Of a stretch of DNA of 64,000 nt, positions 10,965-22,830 are shown one piece after another. The notes beneath the pieces were generated by a model. The model did no database searches. It was not told the origin of the DNA and saw nothing but the letters and a program-made list of their open reading frames with translations. Numbering within the stretch: the stretch's first letter is position 1; each line of letters begins with the position of its first letter. A program made the position numbers and the translations under genes. Source of the stretch: Xiphydria camelus (taxonomy: Eukaryota; Arthropoda; Insecta; Hymenoptera; Xiphydriidae); NCBI GenBank assembly GCA_963678675.1, contig OY783193.1, positions 11,766,822 to 11,830,821 of the forward strand. The letters are read 5' to 3'.

Positions 10965-13900
10965 TGCTGCCTTCTCACAGTAGTCCGAACATTTTGAACA
11001 TTGGAAAACATCAGAAGCACTGTGATTTCCTGAAAAGGAAGACAAATCCACGGCAACCTGTTAAATGACCATCACCGAAAAGCTTAATCCGCTCCTGAAA
11101 TTCGCCCAACTATACCCGCGTCTACCCATTTAGCTATCTACACTCCCTCGTTACGTGCCAGCTAACTTCGCTCACATCGATTCACTCCGAAGAAACGTTT
11201 GAAGCAGCAGTCGATAAAGATTCAGCAGGATTTCCGAGAGAATGGTAGGATCCCTTTACAATTTTGACAACCCTCGCGTTTCACCGGACAATTGCGCGCG
11301 CCTTTAAAAGTCGCGAGCAAAGTCAACCCAGTTTCCCTATATATTCGTTCATTTTTATACGAAGGGTGTCGCGTAATACGTATACTTTATACCGTGGTAT
11401 TAGGGGAATTTTATATGTAGATATATACATGCGCGCGAGAGAGCACATGCGGTTGTATACGGCTGTCCACCGAAGATAACCACCACCCCCGCTCGCCGCC
11501 CCTATCCTCCTTCGCCCACTCTCCCACCTCTGGCCACGGGTATCTGGCTGGCAGCGTGGTGATCCAGCGGCTTTTAATAATATTTCCGAATTTTTTTTCG
11601 ATCGCCACGCGGCTCATAGGTGATTCCCTGTGATATTTCTCCCCCCCCCCCCCCCCTCCGATAATCCCCAAGTATTGCACTCTTTTTGAAAGCGATTTGT
11701 GAAATATAAATAAACCGTCGCGCGGATGTCGAAATGACTTTTAGTTTTGTCCGTCCCTTTTTTTCCCTCCTATTCTTTTTTCGTCATAATATTTTTCCTC
11801 GTCATCGCCGCGGAGTTTTCCGTTTTCAATTCAGCGCGGCGTTTTCCCCGCGACTGCAGAGAGAAAATCCCACCTATGTGTGTCCGGTACCGCGGACTAA
11901 AAAACGTTCCGCGAAAAAATTATCGGGACATTTTCGAAATCGGTAAATATTCGACGGGAGTCGCGCTTTTCGACGCCGGACCTTCGTCGTTCGTCGAATT
12001 CGCTGCCTTGGTCAATACGAGATCCTCTGAACGCCACGTCCCTCCTCCCTCCGCCCCTTTCGAGCACCAACCCCTACATCGTCCCGGTTGCACGCGACGC
12101 TATACGAGACGATAATCTAATAATCTTTGAAAAATTTTATTCCACTCCCGGATTTAATTAAATGGCAAAATAGATTTTATTATTTGCAATCACGTGTTAG
12201 CATCGCCGCTGCTGCCGCCACCCGTCGACTACCTTTAATTTCGACGTTACGAAACGAGGTTTAGAACTCTGCAACGGCGTTTCGACGTAACATTTCTAAT
12301 GGGACGGGCGGGAAGGGTCGACCCTGTCCCCAAAGCTCTTCCGCTAGGAGTCGAAGACTAATCGAATTTTTGTTCGAATCGGTTCGTAATTTGAATTCGT
12401 TTTGCCATGTAAAACACTTACGAATCAATGAATACGATGCGATTTTATTTTTAACGATATACACGCGCACGCAACGCATCACAAATATTTTAAGGAAAAT
12501 GTCAGGTACGAACGCTTTTCAAAATATGTAGGTATCTGGGAACGGAAGCAAGTCAGCGATACTACGCTGCTTCAACTGCGATACATTCGCAGCTTTTTTC
12601 TCCCCGAACAAATTTCCGACAGATTGGTTATTCCCCGGTACCATTACGCGGAAATAAAAAGTTCCCGCGTCGAAAAAGAATGAAAATCAATTTCATTTCC
12701 ATCTTTTAATATCAACGCGCGTTGCGAATGCGTTACATGCAGTAATATAGGGCCGCGTTGGCCGGCTACAGCGCAGTCTCTCGCTAAAGAGAATCGACCT
12801 TATGATTATTTATCGTTGCCTCTCCCGTGTGTACACGTCGCGGCGCCGACGAGCGGCCAGTTTGAAAAATCGAACCGTGGCGCGGCGCGGGGCGTCGCCA
12901 TTTCTGATTGAATCCAAGCTTCGAGCTTATATTTTGTCATCCATTGGCGCCGTCGGGGGCGAGCGCGCGGAGCTAAAAAGAGACCGATTTAGGGGTGAGG
13001 CGCGGGACGCGGGACCGAATTGAACGCGGGACGAGGCGGGCGGTAATAGGGGAGGAAAAGGGGGCTGCTTGCCACCGCGAATTTTAAAATCACGAATTTT
13101 TAAAAAACACCCCTCTCGCGGCCAGATTTCTCCTTCTCTCTTTCCCTCTCTCTTTCCTCCCCGCCGCTAACGCAGTTACAGTATCCGCGTTGCAAGGGTC
13201 GTACGCGTGTGTACCTATATCTATCTCTGCAAGGCAGGACTTTTACGAAAAAACGATTCTGCTTGAGAACTTTAATCGAATGATTACTTTTATTCCAGAT
13301 ATCGAAAATGCATACGCGGCGTATGCGTTTTTCGCAGCGCATTTTTCTTAACGTCATCGTTAACGCCTCGGGCTTTTTTCATTCCCCATTCGATTCGAAA
13401 TACACGTTGAACGAAATTTGCATGATGAACAAGGTACCTACAGAGAGCGGGTGAGATATTTATTGTATAGGTGTGGGGCATTCCATATGTTAATTAAACC
13501 ACTCCCGAATGAAAGTGTCGCGCAAAATCTAATAGATCGTAAAATTGACGCTGTACGGCCCTATATAGCGATGTGTGGTAAATGTTACTAAATACGAGGC
13601 TAACGCGTGTTACTATATAGAGAGCGAGAAAAGGCGAGGGGAAAGAGAAACAGAAAAATTATAGGGAGCGGAGGGAGAGAGAGGTGTTCGGGCGACGCGT
13701 TTCAACGAAATACGTGTGTTTCCGTTTTGTTTCGCGGCGCATGCACCCGGCTGTACTCCTTCATTTTTATTTCCGAATGAACGTATTTCCTCAAAAATAA
13801 CATTTAACGTCGACGTGTAATGCGCATCCCGCGGGATGTTTTTACTGTTCCACGCTGCTCACTATACGCGTACTTGTACATCCCTTCTTTAAAACGTTAT

Positions 13901-14318
13901 TACCCACACGCGCAATGCCGACGGCGTGATTTGCGTGGCAGCGTGTGCGGAACAAAGAAACGTTTAAACTTCGGCCCCCGGTTTTACCCTGCGCGTAAGC
14001 ACGGTGTCGGACCATGATCGCTTCCAGCCAAACACCGGCAGCCGCTCCGTCGCAAATTGTACCTAAAATTTGAAAGTAACTTCTCACGCGGGTGTCCGGG
14101 CCAGCTCGTCGAGATGCGTAAACGCTTCGGCTGTTTTACGAGGTCGCAATTTGCAAAGAAATTTTTGTTAGGGTTTCGCGAAGGGAAAAAAGAAAATGAA
14201 CAGGAGGAAGAGTGTGAAAGTACCGAAGGATCGCTCCGCGTGAGTGCTTGGTGCGGGTAAGTATCGAATAAACGCAACTCCAAGTGGAAAACGGAATACG
14301 ATTGACATTCGTATCAGC
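10965..14318. other. Unassigned, largely CpG-rich sequence
   Basis: No gene recognised. It contains a 16-C run (11641-11656), pyrimidine-rich simple sequence (about 13125-13160), and an AT-rich island near 12120-12200 with TTTAATTAAATGG. The frames here, for example 11747-12115, are short and compositional. Confidence 0.4.
11641..11656. repeat. Poly-C run, 16 bases
   Basis: Sixteen consecutive C, followed after one T by CC. A simple homopolymer prone to length error in sequencing and assembly. Confidence 0.9.
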
Positions 14319-14672
14319 TGGACATATCTCGAATAGACACCTTTCAATTGGACGCATAATACATTCCAAATACACTCTACCCCATTTGGACAAAACCCCA
14401 AAGAGACAGAAATCCAAATGGACACAATTCCGAATAGACAAAATTTCTAATGGACACAATCCCAAATAGACATCGTATCAAATTAAAACAATCCCAAACG
14501 GACACAATGGGAGAAATTAAGTATTAACTATTTATTAAATTTAATAAATAGTACTTAACGCTCATTATTTGTACGTAATAGAGATTATAAACGATACGAT
14601 GTCTATTTGGGATTGCGCTCATTCGGGATTGTATCCATTCGGGATTGTGTCCATTTGAGATTGCGTCCATTA
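14319..14672. repeat. Foldback built from short tandem units
   Basis: The left arm repeats variants of AATCCCAAATGGACAC about every 17-20 bases in one orientation. The right arm repeats the inverse (TGTCCATTTGGGATTG). The arms pair best where CAATCCCAAATAGACATCGT meets ACGATGTCTATTTGGGATTG. The centre contains a palindrome around TATTTATTAAATTTAATAAATA. It is non-coding, and the structure resembles FoldBack-type elements whose arms are themselves tandem repeats. Confidence 0.75.
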
Positions 14673-14689
14673 CACCTTCAGTCGTCCAA

Positions 14690-15165
14690 AATACCTACTG
14701 CAATTTTTTTTCTTCCTAAGCTACCGAAATAATCTCGATATTATCTAGTGGGTCGACGCGGGGCATCCTAAAATGCCACGCGAAGTATTCCCGTCACATT
14801 CAACCGAAGAATTATTGCACCTTTAGTTATTTGAAATGTTCCAATTTTTTGTTTCTTGAGTTACCAAAATAATCTCGATATTATCTCGTGGGTTGACGCG
14901 GGGCACCTTAAAATATCAGGTAAAGCGTCCCCGTCACATTTCATCGAAGGATTATGTCCAGTTTTAGTTGTTCGAAATATTGAAATTTGTTTTCTCTTAG
15001 TTATGTACCGAAATAATCCCGATATTATAACATGGGTCGACGCGGGACACCTTAAAGTACAACGTGAAGCGTCCCCATTACCGAATTCCACCGAAAGATT
15101 AAGATTTTAATAATTATTGCACCTTCAGAGTCGTTCGAAATATTGCACTTTTTTCTTGAGATGCA
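14690..15165. repeat. About 142-bp tandem repeat, three diverged units
   Basis: Three head-to-tail units are marked by AATCTCGATATTATCT-type sequence at 14731, 14871 and 15014 (spacing 140 and 143), then GGGTCGACGCGGGGCA, CCTTAAAAT, GCGTCCCCGTCAC and TTCGAAATATTG in the same order. A partial fourth unit may begin near 15150. Units differ by scattered substitutions, so the array is old or under weak homogenisation. Frames across it are by-products. Confidence 0.8.
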
Positions 15166-18100
15166 TCGGTCAGCTGTACCGTATTATCTTGGAGAGGAAG
15201 CGAGGTACGATAAAAGTTTAAAAGCAAAAGTTGCTCGGTTTTAAAATCTCAAAATTTTTTGTTATGAAACTTTTATTCCATCTCTCCTCGTTTCCGAGAT
15301 AAACCACTGTCTGGACAATCATAATTAACAAGTAAATCACACGAGACGTGAGAAGAATTGAACGTTTCTTTGCTTATAAAATCCGAACGGGTTTATCTTC
15401 CAACTTGCATTACTATACTCAGTTAGTTTTCGAAACAATCCGCTGCCAGTGATCCAGAGTAGCCCCATAAGAAGGAAGAGAGAACGACAGCCTGAGAACA
15501 CCGAAAGTCTCTCCTGCCTACTCCGTTCAGGCGTGCCCCCCCAGGGCATAAAATAGCTTCGTAATGCCCGCGCGGTTAACCATCGCCGCGTACTCCTCCT
15601 CGGACTCTCCCGGGCGCATCAACATAATACTCCTAGTTTCGAGCGTCGATAGCGGCGTATACCCGGGCGTCCATTCACATAGGTACATAATTTTACATGT
15701 ATACATACACGCGAGGGAGAGGGGAGTATAGCCGTGGCTCCCTCTCCACTATGTACATGCATATATTCCTGCATAAATACATTAGGTACCGCGGGCTCCT
15801 GAGAGGAGATATCCTTCGAGAGACGGCCGCATATAAAAATACCTATAAAGATACTTTGAATTTTATATTTGCCGGAGCGGTCAACATTTAAATGAGGCGA
15901 TCGATCGATATTACATTAGAATATGACGCGTGGGATTCGTGCGGGCATTTCGATGGGTATGCACATATACGTCCGCATACGTCCGGCACTGCGCGCGTGT
16001 GAGCTCTCGCACGGAATGCGATATAGGGCGTTCGTGGGGGTCCTGCGGGCAGGAGAGCGAGGACGCGCCTTTCCCGTTCGAGGGGTTGCGAAATGAGACG
16101 TTCTCAGACTTTCGAGGGGCGGTTGTTTGCAAGGAACATTAGGCGGCCCGCGCGCGCGCGCTTATTTTGCATAGGGTGTTCGCGCGGGAAGTGGACCTGC
16201 ACCCTTATACATATACCCCTTCCCCTGAATTTCCCTTTCAGCGTCTATAACGGCGAGTCGAGTGGGTACTACACTCCAAAGTCATGTTCAATTACGAAAC
16301 GACGTGGCGCTCGTTACAGAAGGATTAAGCGGTGACTCTACGTTTTGCGGTTGGCGGCGGAGGCGCAAAACGGGCGAGGCGCTTCCGCGGCGCGGGATGA
16401 ATTTCCTACCACTTACCACCCCCCGCGAGAATCGCGCGACCCTCGCGCGGGCGATCATTTTTCTTTTTGCGCGCGTGTCCGCAGTGAACAATCGCGCGCC
16501 TGTCGTGGGAGGGAAGAGAGTTTTCATTTATTTCACCCCATCGACGTTCGCGAATACCACGCGAATAACATTCTCGTGCAAATAGAGAAGGATGAAGCGA
16601 GAGATCGAGGCGGCTGTAAGCGAAGAGTCTCGGTACGATCGAAGGACGCAAGAGAAATGCATCTCAAGTACGTTAAAAATATCCTCGTCCTTGCGAGATG
16701 CACGGGAAGACGACTTCGAGAACTGCGCCGAAGGTGCCGTTTAATTCCGATCGAAAGGACGAATTTGTACGAATGGGTAAATGTAATAACTCAATTTGTA
16801 CGCGTGCGACATTGGTGGATGGCGGCGGAGGTGGCGGGGCAATTTAAATAAACAAATTATAAATATTCCTTTGCCCGAGCCATCTCGGTATGAATAATCA
16901 TCACGCCGTGGTCTGGGGGCACGAGGCACTGCCGATTCGATTGATTAAATTTTTAATAATTCATTTGCATTCGCCCGCTTCCGTCTGCCAGGACCGCGCG
17001 CAACCCCTTTAATATATTTTTTAAATTACATTTTTAATCGACGCAACAAATGAATTATCGATCGTTTCGCCCCGTGGCACGGTCGAACGAAGAAGTTAAT
17101 GCCGACGCTCTTCGTCCTCCCTCTCCCCCGCAGCCTCCTTCCGGACGAATGACGCCGATGAATGGAAAAAAATATGGCGCGGCCTGACCATTTCTCTCCC
17201 TTTTCCACTTCTTTTCGCTGTGGGAAATTTATAAGCGACAACGTCCACACACCCCCGATACGATACACAGGCACGTCTCATATAAGAAAAATAGATTCTC
17301 TTCGCACATACAGGGATGAAGCGAGGGGAGGAAGGAAGCGAGAGGATTCGATCACGGCGGGATCTCCCGATATTCGCGCGCCATATTCGAAACGAAGTCA
17401 TTGGGACGATATAAATTCGGCGACACGAGCGTCCAGCGAGAAATCTGAATCTCATAACTTCTGGTCCGACGGCGATGGACTCAATATTCAAGATGACCGG
17501 CCGACGGGGCGGATGTGACGTCACGCTTCGTCGCCGCTTCAAGCCATATTAGATCGAGGAGTTTCATATCGCGCCACGGTGAGACGCGGAGCTCCCTCTC
17601 CGCGGTGTATCCATGGTTCGATTGATCTCGTAATAACATCCACTCCGGGAACTATAGTTTCACCCTCCTTTGAGTCGCGCAGAGCTCGATCGGGCGTGGG
17701 AGGAGAACGGGGGTTAAGAGTTCGTGGATTCCGGCGGATCTCCTCCTCCCGACTCCGAGAATCGTCGTCGCCGTGAAATCCTCGCGAGTGATTTCCCGAA
17801 TTCGATCAGTCTAGCGCGCGGGGAGCGCCGCCAGTAGCGCGCGACCAACGGCGGCCGCCGGGGTGGAAATTAGCAGCGAGGCTGCCGCGCCGGCGTGTCG
17901 CGGAAACAAGTTGCAACCGCTTGCGTGGCCGCATTTCGAAATAAACGCCGAACTCAAAGTAACGCGAGCGAGTCCGTCGTTTCGCGAGGCGCGCAGTGTT
18001 TGGCAACGGTTTTAAATTCCTTTTGAGCTTCGCATGCGCGCGAGAGGGTGGAAAGCGGGGCGGGCGGGTAGCGCGAGGACCGGTTGGGAAAAAAAATCAT

Positions 18101-19198
18101 TCGCACGGTAATTCGAAGCCTGGATTTCCCTCGATAAAAGGATGCACACACGCCGTGGCGCATACAGAGAGAACAAACAAATGAACAAATTCGCGTTTCA
18201 GAATAATGCCCGGCAATCCCATCTACCCGCCCGCTCTTCCCCGCCGCACTAGGCTCCCGCCGCCACCCTCCCGCGCCGCCTCCTCCTCCTCCTCCTCCTG
18301 CTCCACACCACCCCTCAACCCTACTTTTTTTCATTCCATCCTATCAATTGATCAGGTTTTAAATTTCCGCGTCCATCCGAGCGCCGCGCCTCCTCCCGGC
18401 TACCGCCGCCGACGCCGCCTCCCGATCCGTCCGCCTGTCCCTCTCTGTTTAATTAAAAGGACACATTAAATTATTTTTTCAATTGAACCCCCCATTGTTA
18501 CCCGCGCAGACTGCTGATTCTCTATCCGACCACTTTTTTTTTTTCGCCCGACAGGAAAGCTCCGACGGAATTTTTTTGTGCTTTCCTATTAATTGGGAAA
18601 TACCGAAATATACGTAGAATATCGAGTACCTTGATGGTCCAGTGAACACGGCGGGCGAGAACCGCAACGACAATTTTTCGTCGGTCTCGCCCCTCCCTCG
18701 GCCGCCGTCGCGTCGCACCCGCCTCGCGCGCTTTCGTTGAATAATTCGACGGTTTTTTACGCCGAAATAGGAATAGACGGGTTGCGAGGTATGGACGCGT
18801 GCAATTTCGTAAACATATACGTACGACGTGTGCGAACGTATCGCGGGCGGAGGGGTGTCAGGGTTTATTTAGCGGGTCCGAGTTATTCGGAAGTTATAGT
18901 AATACATGCAATGGGGAGCGATGTACACACTCGGGCATTACATCAGCATAATTTCTCTGCAGTTGCTACACTGAGAGAAATAGTTGCTGGTATGAAAAAA
19001 AAAAATAGAATCAAGAACATACGACCTTAAAAATTTGTAAAGATACAAATTCTTGGACGAAGAATACTTTCAGACGTATTCTTGATTCAGGGACGCCTTC
19101 GTTGGGATGGGAAATTTTTCCCGCGAAAAAAGAACAATTACTCGAGCCTGTCAATAATTTTCTTACTCAAAGAAAACCGTGGCTCGATTCTGAAATTA
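15166..19198. other. Unassigned CpG-rich sequence
   Basis: Long unique-looking, mostly GC-rich DNA with long chance frames on both strands (for example 16345-16851). An AT-rich block at about 16840-17060 with TTTAATAATTCATTTGCAT and TTTTTAATCG stands out from its CpG-rich flanks. No exon is supported. Confidence 0.4.
18279..18299. repeat. (CCT)n microsatellite
   Basis: Seven CCT triplets in a row within a longer pyrimidine-rich stretch. Confidence 0.85.
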
Positions 19199-19200
19199 TA

Positions 19201-19741
19201 CAGGGTGAGGCAGTGAAACGGCAGGATTTAAAAAACCGCAAAAAATAGAGATTTAAGAAAAAATTGTTCTATTTTAGCATAAATCAGGTCTACATAAGTG
19301 GAAATTTACTTTAAACACTTTGGACTTAAGGTAACCCCGAAGGAAAATGTCTGGAGCCGTCAAATCTGGTGAACGGACAGGCCATGGAATATCGCCATTC
19401 CTGCTGATGAGACGACCAGGAAAAGCGAGCCTAAGCAAACCCATTGAAACATTGATAGTATAGCTTGTTGCACCATCTTGCTGAAAGAGTGTTTCATCAT
19501 CAAGGTCATATTCATCGATTCCAGACAGACCAAAAGTGAGCAACATGTTAGCATAGTGTTCAGAGTTTACAGCAATAATAGCCTTTACAGCAAACGCGCG
19601 CGTTGGTCACTGGACCAACGTTCCGTGGCTACTAACATTTTCACCTGTCTAGACAACAAGGATCGAGTCCCCCACTCTCGTGACCCCCCACCAAGCCCGC
19701 CAGCCCGAGCTGATATCGTGCCGTTTTACTGCCTCACCCTG
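19201..19741 (-). mobile_element. Internally deleted mariner-superfamily transposon A
   Basis: A 541-bp element flanked by TA (19199-19200 and 19742-19743). Its terminal repeats are CAGGGTGAGGCAGTGAAACG on the left and the inverse of CAGGGTGAGGCAGTAAAACG on the right. The minus strand carries a transposase remnant. Full elements of this type are well over 1 kb, so most of the coding region has been lost. Inverted repeats plus a TA duplication and a DDE-type fragment identify the Tc1/mariner superfamily. Confidence 0.85.
19274..19546 (-). pseudogene. Transposase C-terminal remnant (mariner/Tc superfamily, DDE)
   Basis: A 90-codon fragment reads LFQQDGATSYTINVSMGLLR, then FPGRLISRNGDIPWPVRSPD and LTAPDIFLRGYLKSKVF. 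FQQDGA, the R-G-IPWP-RSPDLT segment and the LKSKV segment are the conserved stretch around the second and third catalytic acidic residues of this insect transposase group. The DNA-binding domain and first catalytic aspartate are absent, so the fragment cannot encode an active enzyme. It lies inside the 541-bp element. Confidence 0.85.
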
Positions 19742-19743
19742 TA

Positions 19744-20261
19744 TCATCTTTTTGATCGAAAAAAAAACATTTGAAAGAACATTTACTCGAAATAAAACAA
19801 CGTCACGAAATTCTGATTCCAATCCACCGAGTCGATATCGCAGTACATGCCACACTGTCAATTCTTCCAACACATTCTTCTCTACTACCGGAACGAGCGG
19901 TGTAGCTCTTCCGCCTTTCAGCGCCTCCGACGAAGCGCGAACGTGAAGCCGACAGGCGTCGAACTGCCTCAGAAATTTCGTGCGCGAATGATTAACAGAA
20001 TTCCTCCCATCTCGCGGTGTTTCGCGCGCGGCGAAACAGACGGGGAGGGAACGAAACGGAACCGCGCGGCGATGGAGCCGGCCGACTCCTCTCAGCAGCC
20101 AATTTAGCGCTTTTTGTAAATCAAGATGACATATTTTAATTAAGACGTTAATTTGAATTTAAACCACATTATGTTAATTCCCATTGCCTGCCGACTATCG
20201 CGCCTTTGCCACGAAGTCCTCGCGCGCGTCCGTGCTCCGAGTACTTATCAAAGTATGCAAT

Positions 20262-20298
<37 letters not shown>

Positions 20299-20692
20299 AT
20301 TTTTCCCGTCCCTCTTTCTCTTTCCATTCCTCCTCCTCCCTCTCGCGCTTTCCCTTCCTCTCTCTCTAATTCACTCTGTTCTACACAACCTCCCCCTCCT
20401 CCGTTGCTTTATACGCGCACGACTATGTGCGCTCGCGCGTTAGCACCGACATTATTATTGGCTGCATGTCTTTGATGAAAGAACCGCGAGACCTCTCGAG
20501 GCCCAACGTGGCGCGGAGCGAGGTAATTTAAGCGTCGTTTGATCTTATTTAGATGTCAGCGCGGTGTAATCGTCGCAGGAGGCGTTGGTTAATGAAAATA
20601 AACCGACTATGCAAGGACGAGAGCGAAGCGGCGACAGTCGCGACACTTTTAACCGGCGGATTAAGAAATCGCGCACGTTGTCGTTATCAGAT
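19744..20692. other. Unassigned sequence with CT repeat
   Basis: CpG-rich DNA with a CT microsatellite and flanking pyrimidine-rich tract (20260-20400). No gene recognised. Confidence 0.4.
20267..20296. repeat. (CT)15 microsatellite
   Basis: A perfect run of 15 CT units inside a pyrimidine-rich stretch that extends to about 20400. Confidence 0.9.
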
Positions 20693-21178
20693 ACTAGCTG
20701 ACCCGGCGAACTTCATACCGCCTCAGAATCAATAAATGTTGTGTTAACTTAAAAACGAAATGTATTTTAATTACATTGAAATTAATTTAATTCACATAGC
20801 AGCAAGGCATTTGCTTTATTGAAACGAATCGAAATGATTCGCGCAGCATTACGTATCGCGTCAAAGTATCTACACACAAAAGCCATCTACTGGCATTGTA
20901 TGGCGTTGTATACGGATTTATAATTTCTGTCATGTATCAGAGATGACGTTGTGTATACTGATTCAACTTCTCTAGGCCCTTTCATACAAAATGTATGAGA
21001 AAATTAATTTTCTTAATAAATTTTTTTTTTCGTAAATTTTTTCGATGTTTTAATACTTATTCTGCTATTTGTAGCGGAGACAAATCCAACAATCAAAGGT
21101 CATAAAAATCGGTCCAGCCGTTCTTTAGTTATAAATGGTGTAACTAACCCGACTTTCTTTTATACATACATACCTATA
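20693..21178 (+). mobile_element. Retroposon-like dispersed repeat (TAGCTGACCCGGCGAACTTC type)
   Basis: It opens with CTAGCTGACCCGGCGAACTT, and near its end carries AAATCGGTCCAGCCGTTCTT followed by TTATACATACATACC. This pairing of a GCTGACCCGGC-AAC head with a GGTCCAGCCGTT tail is a widely dispersed arthropod repeat. I recall it as non-LTR retroposon-related but cannot confirm the class from sequence. No reverse transcriptase frame is present, so this is a non-autonomous or truncated copy. I see no clear target duplication. Confidence 0.6.
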
Positions 21179-21276
21179 CAGAGATTTGTTGCATCCCGCG
21201 TGACAGTGGAAGTGGAGGGCGGACAAGTAAGAGTGCAAAGTGGAAATGGAAGAGGAAGCGAACGGATCACGAATAA

Positions 21277-21814
21277 CCCTCCGTGATCATGATCATACAT
21301 AATATGTATGTATAGTTCCGCAATGGTCATACATTGGTCAAATGGAGCCAACCGATTTTTAAATAACAGCCATATGAACATTGTCAGTCTAATTTTGACC
21401 AACTAATTATGGAACATTCTTCGAACATTGTAGTATTTTTAAGTACCGCGTCAACGTGAGAAATTAAATGATGACATATATTCAAAAACGATCGTGAATA
21501 TGTATGTAGATGCGTGAAAAATGAGCTATTTCACTAAAAGTGTCATAACCTCTTTATTTTTAGTTTTTTTTTTAAATAAAGTCTACGAATTATTCTCACA
21601 ACATATGGTACTTTGAAGCAATAAATAGTTCCACAGTGCACGTTTCAAAAATGACTTTTTCCAAAACCCGAAGTAGATTCGTAGTACGAATTTTAAGAAA
21701 AAGATATTTATTCCAAGATCGGATGAGGGTCTAGTTGTGATTGTAAAAAAATGAAGCACAGTCAGTTTCAATATTGAAGCCTGGGTCAAGTGGACCATTG
21801 GTAACCACAGAGGG
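21277..21814. mobile_element. TTAA-flanked piggyBac-like non-autonomous element, copy 1
   Basis: A 538-bp element begins CCCTCCGTGATCAT and ends CCACAGAGGG. TTAA follows on the right (21815-21818); the left flank is ATAA, one base from TTAA. The interior matches, in inverse orientation, the element at 62864-63381: shared blocks include CACTAAAAGTGTCATAAC, ATTGCTTCAAAGTACCA (inverse) and GGTCAAATGGA. CCC-starting ends and TTAA targeting are typical of piggyBac. No transposase is encoded. Confidence 0.75.
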
Positions 21815-21818
21815 TTAA

Positions 21819-22712
21819 AAAATAAAATGTGCGAGAAGCGTTAGAACCGTGGATGCTTGTAAGGTGCGGGAGGAGGGAGGTCGACTCCACCGAAACAAAC
21901 CTTTTCGTCGAGATTACCGTAATCGGCAGCTTGGCCATTGTCCAAACGGAGAACGGGGCAAGGGTGAGGAAGAGAGTATACGGAATGAACGTAGGGGTGA
22001 GAAAAGAGACAGAGAGAAGGAGCGAGGGAGACAACCATGGCCTAGCCTAGCCTAACTTCTCCCCTTTGTTCCCGAAGCGAAGGAGTGCGAAGCGGTGAGC
22101 CGGGCTCTGCTACATCAGTAATTCGGAAAAGCTAATTAAAACTTGACTCGTAGGTACTAAGACCTGCTTCACCCCGACTCACCCTCCCAACCCTCCGCGG
22201 GTCCCGGCTCGACCGCGAGGGGTTAAGTGGGGTGAAAACCAACCCGAAGGCAGACGTCCTCCCGGTTCTTTTTCACCCTCCGCAGCCGCCGCGCCCCCGA
22301 CCGCATTGTCTTGATGACCGCGAGCAGTTTTATTTCTCGGAGCCCCGCTCGCCAATGTAGAAGTAAAAGGGAGAGGAGCTGGCGATTGCGGTGGAAGGGG
22401 GGGGGGGGGGCTTGAAAACTCGTAACTCGCCAACAAAGCAAACCCAATCATTCCCATCGATCAGATCGCCGGACTGTCTCCGACTGTGGGTTCGGATCCG
22501 CCACCACGCGGGTCTTGCACTTGAATCCAAACCGGAGTAGCCGGGTAACCCTGGACGATTCACACCTGTGACCCCTGCATCGACGCCCTTGTTTACGAGC
22601 TAGCGAATACATCGAGGAGCAACTGTCCATACCAGATACGAAGTGTCTTTATCGCGGTCGGTAAAGGGATCTCTAGCAACGTCACACGGAGCAAAATAAC
22701 TGTGTGTAGATA
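21819..22712. other. Unassigned sequence with poly-G run
   Basis: GC-rich DNA with a 14-G run (22397-22410) and CCTAG direct repeats (22040-22055). No gene recognised. Confidence 0.4.
22397..22410. repeat. Poly-G run, 14 bases
   Basis: Fourteen consecutive G; homopolymer. Confidence 0.9.
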
Positions 22713-22830
22713 CACTGTGAAAATTAGCTTGGGTTAAATGACAAAACGCATCTGGTTAAACGAGTTTAGTTATTGTAACTAAAATAACGGTAAGTTGAAC
22801 CAACCATTTAGTTTTGAAGTAAAACTTCTT
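22713..22830. mobile_element. Truncated MITE, GGTCAAAATGAC family
   Basis: Starts CACTGTGAAAATTAGC just after TA (22711-22712) and carries GGTTAAATGACAAAACGCAT and CTGGTTAAACGAGTTTAGTT, the left half of the family seen complete at 34046 and 53079. The right half is missing. Confidence 0.65.

Noticed and set aside
14690..15165. CRISPR-like regular repeat
   Set aside because: Units are 140-143 bp directly joined, without spacers, in eukaryotic DNA; this is an ordinary tandem repeat.
16345..16851. 168-codon plus-strand frame
   Set aside because: CpG-rich, Arg-rich, overlaps two other long frames; no domain or splice evidence.
19661..19690. GGATCGAGTCCCCC resembling a tRNA T-loop
   Set aside because: No acceptor, D-arm or anticodon arm can be formed around it, and it lies inside a transposon.
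22037..22055. CCTAGCCTAGCCTAAC resembling the insect telomere repeat TTAGG
   Set aside because: Only about three imperfect units; far too short for a telomeric tract.
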